Source of the DNA: Geofilum rhodophaeum
GTDB lineage: Bacteria; Bacteroidota; Bacteroidia; Bacteroidales; Marinilabiliaceae
Direction: 5' to 3'
Length of the DNA: 64,000 nt
Assembly (NCBI RefSeq): GCF_002210225.1
Contig: NZ_MWUJ01000005.1
Span: 186,001-250,000 of the forward strand
Numbering within the stretch: the stretch's first letter is position 1; the number at the start of each line of letters is the position of its first letter. Positions 1-9,200 of the stretch are shown in pieces. The position numbers and the translations under genes were made by a program. The notes beneath the pieces were generated by a model, which was given only the letters and a program-made list of their open reading frames with translations, had not been told where the DNA came from and did not search any database.

Positions 1-185
1 CGCTGGTCAGCGGGGTCGTGGTCAAAGGCGTGGCCATTGAAGTCCCCGGCAAGGAGGTGGTGTTGAGCGACAACTATTTTGATTTGTTGCCGGGTAGGCC
101 CCATACCGTTGTTCTGCGCAGCGAGGAAGCGCTTACTGAATCGGATTTGGTTCTCCGCAGCCTCAACGACTTGAGACATCGGTAA
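1..185 (+). CDS. C-terminus of a GH2 beta-mannosidase-like glycoside hydrolase (partial)
   Basis: The window opens inside a reading frame that starts its codons at base 3 and stops with TAA at 183-185, giving about 60 C-terminal residues. The peptide contains LSDNYFDLLPGRP, which resembles the last immunoglobulin-like domain of GH2 beta-mannosidases, where an aromatic-rich SDN-FFDL-PG stretch lies near the C-terminus. The catalytic domain is outside the window, so substrate and cellular location cannot be judged. The pssA promoter overlaps the end of this frame. Another multidomain GH2 or beta-galactosidase-like enzyme is possible. Confidence 0.55.
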   Translation, partial: LVSGVVVKGVAIEVPGKEVVLSDNYFDLLPGRPHTVVLRSEEALTESDLVLRSLNDLRHR

Positions 186-200
186 AAAAGGTTACTTTTG
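171..200 (+). promoter_or_regulatory. Bacteroidota-type promoter of pssA
   Basis: TTG at 171-173, a 19-base spacer, then TACTTTTG at 193-200 match the Bacteroidota -33/-7 consensus (TTG, TAnnTTTG). The -7 element ends 18 bases before the pssA ATG, so the leader would be very short. The -33 element lies inside the end of the preceding reading frame. Confidence 0.6.
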
Positions 201-218
201 TAGAAAACGATACTGTCT

Positions 219-962
219 ATGATGTCTCTGTTTCGTCACGTCCCGAACGCTTTGACCAGCGGGAACCTGTTTTTGGGTGCGGTGGGTACTTATCTGGCTT
301 TGGCCGGGAGACCCGATCTTACTGCCTGGTGTGTTTTGGCGGCCGCCTTGCTCGATTTTCTGGATGGCTTTGCGGCCCGCATGCTGAATGCTTACAGCGC
401 CATAGGTAAGGATTTGGATTCATTGGCCGATTTGGTGAGTTTTGGCGTGGCGCCTGCAGCGGTGTTCTCGAGTATGATGCACCAGGGTTTCAGCGGACAA
501 TGGGGGGGCGATTTCTGGACCCTGACCCTGGGACAGCAGGTTCTGGTTTTGCTGCCTTTTGTCCTCGTGGTTTTTTCGGCCCTTCGTCTGGCAAAGTTTA
601 ACAACGACAGTCGGCAGACTGAGAATTTTATTGGCTTGACCACTACGGCAACGGGCATGTTTACCGTTTCGCTGGTTTATTTGGTTTACCACGGTCAGCT
701 CGATGCCCTGCGTTGGAACAGTGTGGGAGTGGTGCTGGGTTTGGTCGCTGTTTTTTCGGCCCTGCTGGTGAGTGAAATCCCGATGTTTTCGTTAAAAATT
801 AAGCATTTGCGCTGGAAGGGCAATCAGCATCGCTACGTGCTTTTGCTTATCTCCCTGGTGGCTGTAGTGCTTTTAAAGGCCGGCGCTCTGGCGCTCATCG
901 TTCCTGCTTATGTGGTTTACTCCCTTGTACTTTATTTGAGTGCTGGAACCAAGTCTCGGTAG
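219..962 (+). CDS. pssA: CDP-diacylglycerol-serine O-phosphatidyltransferase
   Basis: This 247-residue membrane protein carries the full CDP-alcohol phosphatidyltransferase signature DG-x2-AR-x8-G-x3-D-x3-D (D49, G50, A53, R54, G63, D67, D71). Several hydrophobic segments follow. The family transfers a phosphatidyl group from CDP-diacylglycerol to an alcohol. Length and the motif-near-N-terminus layout fit the PssA subclass that makes phosphatidylserine, the precursor of phosphatidylethanolamine. Two ATG codons stand in tandem at 219 and 222, and either may be used. It has its own promoter and a strong hairpin after the stop, so it looks monocistronic. A phosphatidylglycerophosphate synthase is less likely because of sequence style and length. 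Confidence 0.85.
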   Translation: MMSLFRHVPNALTSGNLFLGAVGTYLALAGRPDLTAWCVLAAALLDFLDGFAARMLNAYSAIGKDLDSLADLVSFGVAPAAVFSSMMHQGFSGQWGGDFWTLTLGQQVLVLLPFVLVVFSALRLAKFNNDSRQTENFIGLTTTATGMFTVSLVYLVYHGQLDALRWNSVGVVLGLVAVFSALLVSEIPMFSLKIKHLRWKGNQHRYVLLLISLVAVVLLKAGALALIVPAYVVYSLVLYLSAGTKSR

Positions 963-984
963 ACCGGGGTTTAAAGCATATAAA

Positions 985-1018
985 AAAAGCGTTGGAGCCG
1001 GACTCCAACGCTTTTCTA
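985..1018. terminator. Bidirectional intrinsic terminator between pssA and the cyd operon
   Basis: A 10-bp perfect stem AGCGTTGGAG / CTCCAACGCT (988-997 and 1003-1012) is flanked by seven A on the left and a T-rich run on the right. It can stop transcription of pssA on the plus strand and of the cyd operon on the minus strand. The longer T-run is on the minus-strand side. Confidence 0.85.
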
Positions 1019-1041
1019 TTTTTAAAGGGCTTGGCCCGGTT

Positions 1042-1197
1042 CTATTTTTCTGCGGTTTCTAAAGCACGCTCCTCTTCTTCGGTAACGGCCTTCCAATTTT
1101 TATCGAAATACCGGATGGCAAAACGAGAAGCAAAATAGCTCCCGCCTATGGCAAAGAACCAAATGGAATACCACAGTATGGCGAATGCATAACTCAT
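1042..1197 (-). CDS. CydX-like small membrane subunit of cytochrome bd oxidase
   Basis: A 51-residue frame (ATG at 1195-1197, TAG at 1042-1044) lies 18 bases after the cydB stop on the same strand. It begins MSYAFAILWYSIWFFAIG and has one hydrophobic helix (about residues 3-25), a basic stretch, and an acidic tail ending EEEERALETAEK. In Proteobacteria a short single-helix protein (CydX/CbdX) is encoded after cydAB and stabilises the haem-containing oxidase. Size, position, topology and a Tyr/Trp-rich start all fit that role. The assignment rests on these features rather than clear sequence identity. No other gene lies between cydB and the terminator. Confidence 0.7.
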   Translation of the reverse strand: MSYAFAILWYSIWFFAIGGSYFASRFAIRYFDKNWKAVTEEEERALETAEK

Positions 1198-1215
1198 AAG
1201 TTCTCAGTTTTCTTG

Positions 1216-2352
1216 TTAGTAAATGTGCGAATCCTTGGACTCCAGCTCCTTGCGGTTCATTTTGTGCCGGTTGATGGCGCGCCAGGTGCACCAGATGTAG
1301 GCCACTACAAAGGGGACCATCAGCGACACGTAGCTCATTACCGTAAGGGTGAAGTGACTCGAAGAGCCGTTCATAATGGTGATGGAGCTTTGTAAATCGT
1401 AGCTCGATGGGTAAAAGGCGGTATTGTTGAAGCCAGCAACCAATAGGAGCGAGAATACGGTTAAAAACACGCCGCTACCACTGAACCAGATGCCGTTGTT
1501 GGCGGCCTTAAAAGTGCTGATAAAAATACCCCATTTAACCAGGGCCACACCGGCCACAAAAAGGAGGAGCACCACCGGCATTTCAATGAAATTGATGAAA
1601 TACTTGTTGGCCTGCATAAATATTTCACCCGTTTCGGGGTTTACGGCATAGCCATCGCGCAGCAGCAGCCAAATCACAAAGACCAGGAAGAAGACCAGGA
1701 AGGGGACGGCATTCCGCAACAGACTCTTGCGCATGCGTGCGCTCAGCTCCTCTTCTCCTTCAATACTGTTGATGAAATACAGCAGGCCCAGCACTCGGGC
1801 CAAAAAGAAAATGGCCAGTCCCAGACTCAGGTTGTGCAAATTAAACAGCAATTCGATGCCCCGCAGGGGCGATTGCCAGAAGGACTGATTCATGTCGTTG
1901 ATGGAGAAGGAAGAGCCGGTAAAGAAGCTGGCTACAACTACACCCACCAGAAATGTGCCAATCATACCATTGATAAACAAGAAAGTCTCGTAGGTACGGC
2001 TGCCCAAAAAATTGTCGGGCCAGGACCGGTATTCGTACGATACAGCCTGTATGATGAAGGCGAAGAGCAAGATCATCCATGCCCAGTAGGCACCGCCAAA
2101 ACTGGTGCTGTAAAAGAGGGGGAAGGATGCAAAGAAGGCGCCCCCAAACACCACCAGGGTGGTGAAGGTGAATTCCCACTTTCGTCCCATGATGTTGATC
2201 AGCATGCTGCGCTCTTCCTTATTTTTGCTGAGCGTGGCAAAAAGGGTTTGCCCTCCCTGAACAAACATCAACAGTACCAGGGCCGCGCCCAGTGCCGATA
2301 TGATTAGCCACCAGTATTGTTGCAGGGCCAAATGCGATAAGGTTTCAAACAT
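1216..2352 (-). CDS. cydB: Cytochrome bd ubiquinol oxidase subunit II
   Basis: 378 residues with about eight to nine hydrophobic segments and CydB-type composition, including a PFLVFF-VIWLLLRDGY-like segment in the middle. It is the second core subunit of the bd-type terminal oxidase, which oxidises quinol and reduces O2 with high affinity in the inner membrane. The ATG at 2350-2352 overlaps the end of cydA by 8 bases, which implies translational coupling. The small CydX-like gene follows 18 bases downstream. Length is in the usual CydB range. No missing region is apparent. Confidence 0.93.
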   Translation of the reverse strand: MFETLSHLALQQYWWLIISALGAALVLLMFVQGGQTLFATLSKNKEERSMLINIMGRKWEFTFTTLVVFGGAFFASFPLFYSTSFGGAYWAWMILLFAFIIQAVSYEYRSWPDNFLGSRTYETFLFINGMIGTFLVGVVVASFFTGSSFSINDMNQSFWQSPLRGIELLFNLHNLSLGLAIFFLARVLGLLYFINSIEGEEELSARMRKSLLRNAVPFLVFFLVFVIWLLLRDGYAVNPETGEIFMQANKYFINFIEMPVVLLLFVAGVALVKWGIFISTFKAANNGIWFSGSGVFLTVFSLLLVAGFNNTAFYPSSYDLQSSITIMNGSSSHFTLTVMSYVSLMVPFVVAYIWCTWRAINRHKMNRKELESKDSHIY

Positions 2353-3958
2353 TGCTTGGGTCCTCCTTCTTTTTAGGTCCGATCTTGATTTGCTTTACCA
2401 TAATTTTTACTTCGGCTATGAACAGGGCAACAAAGACCAGGGCGAAGAGGCCGAAGGTCATGATTACCGAGGTGGTGTCGATGTGGGTAACAGCGGTCAT
2501 GGTAGGCATCAAGTCCTGAATAACCCAGGGCTGACGACCTATCTCTGCCACTATCCATCCCGATTCAGAGGCCACAAAAGCCAAGGGGATGGTCCATACC
2601 GCAGCCCACAGCAGCCATTTCTTGTTGTGCAACTGATTGCGCATAACCAGGAAAAGGAAAACGGCAAAGAGCATCAGGAAGTACCCACCCAGTAACACCA
2701 TAATGTGAAAGGCATAGAAAGTTAGGGATATGGGCGGAACGAGTGTAAAGGCATTCTTCTTCAGTTGTTCGGGATCGGGGTCGTAGAAATTGCCGTAGCC
2801 GAAGTAGCGCATATGGTTTTCGACGAAATCGGGGTCCTTGAATTGGGCTTCCAGCGCCAGAAACTCTGCCCCATTGGGATCTTCTTTCTGAGCCGCTTTA
2901 TAGGCCAGCAGTTGTTGCTGCGCATAATAGCCGCGTTCAATTTTCTCGGGATAGGACATAATGCCCTGCTCCTCGTTGCCCAGCACCAGATCTTTGATGC
3001 CCGGTACGTAGGCTTTGGGGTCCATATGGGCCAGAATGGAGAGCATGGCTGGAATTTCAATCTTCATATAAAACTCCGCCTCGCTATTCTCGTCCATGTT
3101 TTTATGCAGGTCCTTGCCCTTTAAAAAACCCCAGGCAATGAGTGGTGCTTCGGTCTGCCCTTCATACAGGGCCTCCATAGCGGCAAATTTCATCGGCTGC
3201 GTTTTCACAATCTCTTTGGCCGATGAGTCGCCCGTGCCGATCAATACCAATGAACTGATGAGACCAAAAACACTGGCGATTACAATGCTTCGTTTGGCAA
3301 AGAGCAGCTCTCTCTTTTTAAGGAGAAACCAGCTGCTGACCCCCATTACAAACAGGGCTGAGAGAACGAAGCCGGAGGTTAGGGTATGCAGAAATTTATT
3401 GACCGCGGTTTCGGAAAACAGAACCGCCCAAAAGTTGACCATCTCATTTCGGACCGTGTCGGGATTGAAGACGGTGCCTACGGGGTTTTGCATCCAGGCA
3501 TTGGCCACCAGAATCCATACAGCGGAAAGACTGGCGCCAACCGCCGCCAGCCAGGTGGCGGTGAGGTGAAAGCGCTTGCTTACCTTGTCCCAGCCAAAGA
3601 ACATAACGGCAATGAAGGTGCTTTCCAGAAAAAAGGCCATAATGCCTTCAATTGCCAGCGGAGCGCCAAAAATATCTCCAACAAACCAAGAGTAATTGCT
3701 CCAGTTGGTGCCGAACTCAAACTCAAGAATGATGCCCGTGGCTATTCCAATGGCGAAGTTGATGCCGAAGAGTTTCATCCAGAATTTGGTGATCCGCTTC
3801 CATTCGGGATCCCCGGTGCGGTAATACATGGTCTCCATAAAGGCCAGCATGTAGGACAGTCCCAGCGTTAGCGGAACAAAGATCCAGTGGAACAAGGCGG
3901 TAAGCGCAAATTGTCCCCTTGACCAATTGACCAGTGCAAAGTCAATGTTCTCTAGCAT
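2345..3958 (-). CDS. cydA: Cytochrome bd ubiquinol oxidase subunit I
   Basis: 537 residues. The N-terminus contains QFALTALFHWIFVPLT with the expected haem-ligand His (H24), followed by FLESTFIAVMFFGW with the conserved Glu, and near the C-terminus IVAEIGRQPWVIQ, the family's GRQPW signature. A Q-loop-like region with KTQPMKFAAMEALYEG binds quinol in this family. With CydB it forms the bd oxidase, a high-affinity O2 sink used in microaerobic growth and O2 defence. It is the first gene of a cydA-cydB-cydX-like operon. No perfect TAnnTTTG element was found in the 264 bases upstream, so its promoter is not assigned. Confidence 0.95.
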   Translation of the reverse strand: MLENIDFALVNWSRGQFALTALFHWIFVPLTLGLSYMLAFMETMYYRTGDPEWKRITKFWMKLFGINFAIGIATGIILEFEFGTNWSNYSWFVGDIFGAPLAIEGIMAFFLESTFIAVMFFGWDKVSKRFHLTATWLAAVGASLSAVWILVANAWMQNPVGTVFNPDTVRNEMVNFWAVLFSETAVNKFLHTLTSGFVLSALFVMGVSSWFLLKKRELLFAKRSIVIASVFGLISSLVLIGTGDSSAKEIVKTQPMKFAAMEALYEGQTEAPLIAWGFLKGKDLHKNMDENSEAEFYMKIEIPAMLSILAHMDPKAYVPGIKDLVLGNEEQGIMSYPEKIERGYYAQQQLLAYKAAQKEDPNGAEFLALEAQFKDPDFVENHMRYFGYGNFYDPDPEQLKKNAFTLVPPISLTFYAFHIMVLLGGYFLMLFAVFLFLVMRNQLHNKKWLLWAAVWTIPLAFVASESGWIVAEIGRQPWVIQDLMPTMTAVTHIDTTSVIMTFGLFALVFVALFIAEVKIMVKQIKIGPKKKEDPSNV

Positions 3959-4222
3959 TTTGTATTCGTTTTAATTATTTGTTGCAGCAAGAAAAATAAG
4001 AATATTTTCTCATTTATTAAGGAATAGGCTTTTGTTTTTGTTTAAAACGACCACAAAGAAAACAAATAAATCAGTAATGAAATACCTAAATAGAATATTT
4101 TTCCTTCTTTGGCAGCCGGCCGGGAGTCAACTTAATGATGGTTTTTCACGAGGGGCTTTGTTGGCCAAGGATATTTTTCTTTATTTTGGGCTGCTTAGTG
4201 ATTTTGTTCTAAATATGAAAGT
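3959..4222. other. Divergent intergenic region cydA / GH97
   Basis: 264 AT-rich bases separate the divergent cydA and GH97 genes and must hold both promoters. The stretch 3975-4050 is especially A/T rich. No exact TAnnTTTG element was found on either strand; TATTTTGG around 4186 is a near match for the plus strand. A 64-codon frame at 4032-4226 has no family resemblance and overlaps the GH97 start, so it is not called. Confidence 0.5.
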
Positions 4223-6166
4223 ATGAAAATATTGAATGGGTTTATTGCAGGCCTGATGTTGGCCGGACTTTTTTCGTCCTGCAACAGCAGTCGGTCCAGT
4301 TGGTTGGTCGAAAGTCCCGATGGTGCACTTGCCGTAGAGCTGCATTTGTCGGCCTCAGGCGAGTTGTTTTATGATGTTGCTTATGGCGGTGAGCCTTTGA
4401 TTGAGGCAGGGCGTATGGGTTTGGAAAGAAGCGATGCCAATTTTTCGGATCATTTGCAGATGTTGGAAGTGCTGCCTTTGGAGGTGCTCGAGGAAAGTTA
4501 CCAACTGCATGCCGGTAAGTATTTGGACTATAAGCAGGTGTTTAATCAGCAGGTTTTTCGTTTAAAGAACAGCGATGGTGCTTTGCTCGAGCTGGAACTG
4601 CGTCTGGCCGACGACGGTCTGGCCTATCGGTACCGGTTTCCGGAGGCGGGGACCGAAGAAGTGGAAATTCTCCAAGAATTGAGTTCATACCGTTTTAGTG
4701 CGGGTACCAAGGGCTTTCTTTCTCCACTTGCTGTACCCAAAAGCGGCTGGGAAGCCACCAACCCTTCCTACGAGGAAAATTATTACACCGATGTCGTTCC
4801 CGGAACGCCGTCCCCACTGGGCTATGGTTGGGTGTATCCTGCTTTGTTTCAGAAGGGAGACTTGTGGATGCTGGTGGCTGAATCCGATTTGCACCGCGCT
4901 TATTGCGGCACGCGTCTGGTGCCCGGAGAGCGGGAGCTTGAGTACCGCTTGGGTTTTCCCGATGAGCGGGAAACTTTCACCAATTCTTATGTAAATCCCC
5001 GGACCGTTCTGCCCTTGACCACTCCCTGGCGTTTGATGGCGGTAGGCGACTTGGCTACCATCTTAACTTCCAGTCTGGGTACCGATCTGGCTGCTCCTGC
5101 TGTTGAAGGAGATTTTTCGTGGGTAAAGCCCGGGCGGGCCTCCTGGAGCTGGATCATGCTTAAGGATGAGTCGATTACCTGGGATGTTCAAAAGGCCTAC
5201 ATTGATTTTGCTGCCGATATGGGCTGGGAATATTGTCTGGTAGATGTTTCCTGGGACCGGATGATTGGTCGCGACCGCATGGGCGCACTCTCTGCCTATG
5301 CACAAAGTAAGGGCATAGGTCTTATTCTTTGGTACAATTCTGCCGGCGATTGGAACACCACGCCTTATACGCCTCGCGATCGTATGTTGACGCGGGAAAG
5401 TCGCAGGGCCGAAATGGCCTGGTTGCAGGAAATTGGCGTAAAGGGCATCAAGGTCGATTTTTTTGGCGGTGACGGCCAGCCGGTTATTGCTTACTATCAT
5501 GATTTGTTTCGGGATGCCGCAGATTTTGGTCTCACCGTCAACACCCATGGAACGACCCTGCCCCGTGGCTGGCAGCGCACTTATCCGAACTTCCTGACCA
5601 ACGAAGCAGTTAAGGGGATGGAGTTCATTACCTTTGAGCAGGAAAATGCCGATCAGGCTCCTTTTCATAACGTGATGCAGGTCTTTACCCGCAATGTTTT
5701 TGACCCTATGGATTACACACCTATGAATTTCAGTGGTCTGGGTCATGTTGAGCGAAAGACTACCGTCGCGCACGAGCTTGCGCTGCCCTTTCTCTTCACT
5801 TCGGGTATTCAGCATTTGGCGGAGACGCCGCAGGGGATGCAGGCTGTGCCCGCTTATGTTCGTGAGCTCGTGAAACAGCTGCCAGTGGGGTGGACCGATT
5901 TGCGTTTTTTGGGCGGTTACCCGGGAAAAGATGTGGTTCTGGCCCGCAAAGCCGATGACGGATGGTATGTGGCAGGAATCAATGGTGAAGCGGAAGCTAA
6001 AACCATGGAGCTGGACTTGACTTTTATTGGTGATTCTGTGGAGGGGCTTTGGGTTGGCGATGGCGAGGCCTGGGGAACTTTTAGCTCAACAACTGTACAG
6101 TCGGGACTTCTCGAAGTAGAGCTGCAGCCCAATGGCGGCTTTGTGCTGTATTTTTCTGGGGAATAA
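4223..6166 (+). CDS. Glycoside hydrolase family 97, retaining type, outer-membrane lipoprotein
   Basis: 647 residues. An N-terminal signal ends in the lipobox LFSSC (Cys20), so the enzyme is probably lipid-anchored. It has the GH97 order: N-terminal beta-sandwich, TIM barrel (about 270-540), C-terminal beta-domain. In the barrel, IKVDFFGGDGQ places Asp412 where the retaining GH97b branch has its nucleophile, and Glu467 in EAVKGME lies 55 residues later. As I recall, Asp415 and Glu470 of the B. thetaiotaomicron alpha-galactosidase have the same spacing. SusB-type inverting alpha-glucosidases lack this Asp. Known retaining GH97 enzymes act on alpha-galactosides and beta-L-arabinopyranosides. 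The neighbouring GH43 arabinanase-like gene makes either cap removal plausible. Confidence 0.85.
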   Translation: MKILNGFIAGLMLAGLFSSCNSSRSSWLVESPDGALAVELHLSASGELFYDVAYGGEPLIEAGRMGLERSDANFSDHLQMLEVLPLEVLEESYQLHAGKYLDYKQVFNQQVFRLKNSDGALLELELRLADDGLAYRYRFPEAGTEEVEILQELSSYRFSAGTKGFLSPLAVPKSGWEATNPSYEENYYTDVVPGTPSPLGYGWVYPALFQKGDLWMLVAESDLHRAYCGTRLVPGERELEYRLGFPDERETFTNSYVNPRTVLPLTTPWRLMAVGDLATILTSSLGTDLAAPAVEGDFSWVKPGRASWSWIMLKDESITWDVQKAYIDFAADMGWEYCLVDVSWDRMIGRDRMGALSAYAQSKGIGLILWYNSAGDWNTTPYTPRDRMLTRESRRAEMAWLQEIGVKGIKVDFFGGDGQPVIAYYHDLFRDAADFGLTVNTHGTTLPRGWQRTYPNFLTNEAVKGMEFITFEQENADQAPFHNVMQVFTRNVFDPMDYTPMNFSGLGHVERKTTVAHELALPFLFTSGIQHLAETPQGMQAVPAYVRELVKQLPVGWTDLRFLGGYPGKDVVLARKADDGWYVAGINGEAEAKTMELDLTFIGDSVEGLWVGDGEAWGTFSSTTVQSGLLEVELQPNGGFVLYFSGE

Positions 6167-6191
6167 ATGTTTGATGATCGAGAAGCAGTAT

Positions 6192-6224
6192 GCAAAAAAG
6201 CCGGCGCAAGCCGGCTTTTTTTAG
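6192..6224. terminator. Bidirectional terminator between GH97 and the HTCS gene
   Basis: The perfect inverted repeat AAAAAAGCCGGC / GCCGGCTTTTTT with a GCAA loop (6195-6222) sits between two convergent genes. A-runs and T-runs on the two sides allow it to work in both directions. Confidence 0.9.
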
Positions 6225-6225
6225 G

Positions 6226-9200
6226 TTAAAGATACTCACTTGGTGTTTTCTTGTAGAACTTTTTAAATACCCGGGAGAAGTATTTGGGGTCGTTGAAACC
6301 TACTGTGTAGGCCACTTCATTCACCGACATCTCTTTGGATTGTAAAAGCGGTAGTGCCTTTTTGAGTCGGAAAACTGTTATGAAGTCGTTGGGTGATAAA
6401 TCAACCAGGGCTTTCAGTTTTTTATAGAGCAGAGAGCGACTCACAAACATTACTTCCGAAAAGAGCTCGACATTGAATTCCGGGTTGCCATAATGCGCTT
6501 CCATCGCTTCGTAAGTCTTTGCCAGAAATTTATCGTCCAGCGATTTGCTGTCGGGATTCACCGACGGAAGCTCCGCTTCACTGGTGAATAAGGTTCTCAT
6601 TTTCTTTCGGGCATCAATAATGTTGTGGACCTTTGCCTTAAGGATGCTTAAATTAAAGGGTTTGGGAATGTAGTCGTCTGCCCCAAACTCCAGGCCTTCC
6701 AGTTGGTCCTCAAGCAGGGCTTTAGCGGAGAGCAGAAGTATCGGGATGTGACTGGTGTACAGGTTGCTTTTTATGCTTTTGCACATTTCAATACCATTCA
6801 TTTCGGGCATCATAACATCTGAAATGATTAAGTCGGGCAGGTGCTTGCGTGCAAGCTCATAGCCCACCCTTCCGTTTTCTGCGGTAAGTACCCCATACGG
6901 GCCGCTCAACGCATTGGCCATAAACAGGGCCAACTCCCGATTGTCTTCTACGATCAGTATATTGGGGGAGTCCTCCTGTGGTTCTGAGGCCTCAGGAAAA
7001 AAGTTCTTATCGGCAGGCTCTTCCAATAAGGCCTGTATTTTACCGCTTATTTCCTCTGGGTCGAAAACAGCCAATTCATCGATTTCTGCTCCCTGGAAAT
7101 CAGAAGCCTGCCAGGGTAAATAAACCAGGAAGCGGCTGCCATTGTGCCCATTCGATAAAACGCTGATGGAGCCATTCATCGCTTGCGTCAGCTCCTTGGC
7201 CAGTGCCAGACCTATGCCGGTTCCCTTAATCCCGGCTGCTTCGTTGTTTTGATAAAAGCGGTGAAAGACCTTGTCTTGCAACGGTTCAGGAATACCTGGT
7301 CCGCTGTCGCCTACTTCAATGACCAGGGAGCTTTTTCCTCTAATTTCTTCTTCGCGGAGATGAAGGCTTATTTCTCCTTTGTCAGGCGTGTACTTGAAGG
7401 CATTGGACAAAAGGTTGTAAAGAATGTTTTCCAGCTTTTCCCGATCGTACCAGTAGGGCCCCTCTCCAAGCTGATCAATTAATTTGTATCGAATGTTTTT
7501 CTGCTCTGCCAGTAGTTTAAATGCCTGAAATATCTCCACCACAAAACCACGAAGATCTTTGTTGTTGATGCGGACAGACAGGTTGCCACTTTCAATTTTC
7601 CGGAACAACAAGAGTTGATCAATCAACATATTGAGGCGACGGGCATTGCGTTGAATGGTGCTGAGTAGGTTAATGGCAAGATCTGGCAGGTGAACTTCGC
7701 GAAGCAGGCGCTCAATCGGAGTGATGATGAGGGTAAGAGGGGTTCGGAACTCATGAGAAATGTTGGTGAAGAAGCGCAGTTTGTTTTGATTGATGTGTTC
7801 TATTTCCTGATTCAGTTGAATCAGCCGGTCGCGCTGTTCCAGTATCTCTTGATTTTGTTTTTCCAGTTGTAATTTTTGCCCCTCTATTTGTAAGCTTTTC
7901 TTCTCCAGTGCGCTGTTTGTCTCTTGCAAAGTTTCTGCTTGTTCCCGCATCATTTGGTTCTGCTCTTCGATGCGTTTTGTGCGCTCGCCCACCATTCGTT
8001 CCAGTTTTGCCTTTTCAAGACGGAGGCGTTTGGTGTGGTGTTTAATGTATATGATCGTAAAGGTGATCACGGTAAGCACTAAAAGCACCAAAAACCAGCT
8101 GGTTTGCCAAAACGGAGGACGTATGGTTATACGCAGGTGGGTTTCCGGTCCCCAGACTCCTTCGCTGTTGCTGGCCTTAACACGAAAAAGGTAGCTGTCG
8201 CCTTTAAGGTTGGTGTAGGAGGCAATACGTTGATCAGAGCTGGTTTCCACCCAGTCTTTGTCAATGCCTTCCAGTTGGTAAGCGTATTTTGTTTTTCGCG
8301 ATAAAAAGTAATCCAGGGCTGTAAATTCCAAAGAGAAAACATTGTCCTTATACGAGAGCGATAGCTCCCGGGTCTTTGGCAGGGGCTGTTCCAGGATGAT
8401 CTGTCCGTGCCTTTGTTCGTTGATCTCAACACTTTGGTTAAAGATTTTGAGCGCCGATAAACTCACCCGCGGCTCGTGGGGGTATACCGGAAAGTTGGAG
8501 GGATAAAAATGATTTAAGCCGTTGATGCTGCCAAAAAGTAATTCACCGTCTTCGGTCTTTGCCGAAGCCGACCAATAAAACTGGTTGCTCAGCAAGCCGT
8601 CGTCTGTGAAAAAATTGTCGATGTGCTCCGTTTCCGGATCAATACGTGATAAGCCATAGTCGGTGCTGATCCAGATGTAGCCGGTGTCGTCCTGTTCCAT
8701 AGCATAGACGACGTGATTGCTGAGACCCTCCTCTTTGGTGAAGTGCCGGAAGCTGAAAGCGCCATTTTGATTCAGCGTGGCCCTAACCAGACCGTCTCCA
8801 TAGGTGCCTATCCAAATATTGCCTTTTTCATCCTCCAGCAAGGCGGTGATGTAGTTGCCCGGTAATTCATTGCTGCCCGGGTTGGGCGCGCTTTTGTAAA
8901 CCTGCAGCTGGTGAGCCTTGCATAAGGCTTCCTCGGGTAAATTTAAGGCAGAGGTCGGAAAGTTGTAGAGCCCGTTGCGTGTGCCTATCCACAAAAGGTT
9001 GTTGCGGTCTTTCAACATGCAGCCAATTTCGCTGATGCCGCTGAGTGCGTTGTTGCTTTGGTTCAGGTCCAGAAACTGTTCCGACTGCATGTCGAGTATG
9101 GATAGGCCTCCTTCGGTTCCTATAAAGAGGAAGCCTCTTTCGTCGTAAAGCAAGGAGGAAACAAAGGCATTTTCGTAGCCGGTTTCCGGATCCGCCACCT

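Noticed and set aside
4032-4226. 64-codon frame upstream of GH97
   Set aside because: AT-rich, no homology, overlaps the GH97 start; more likely promoter DNA.
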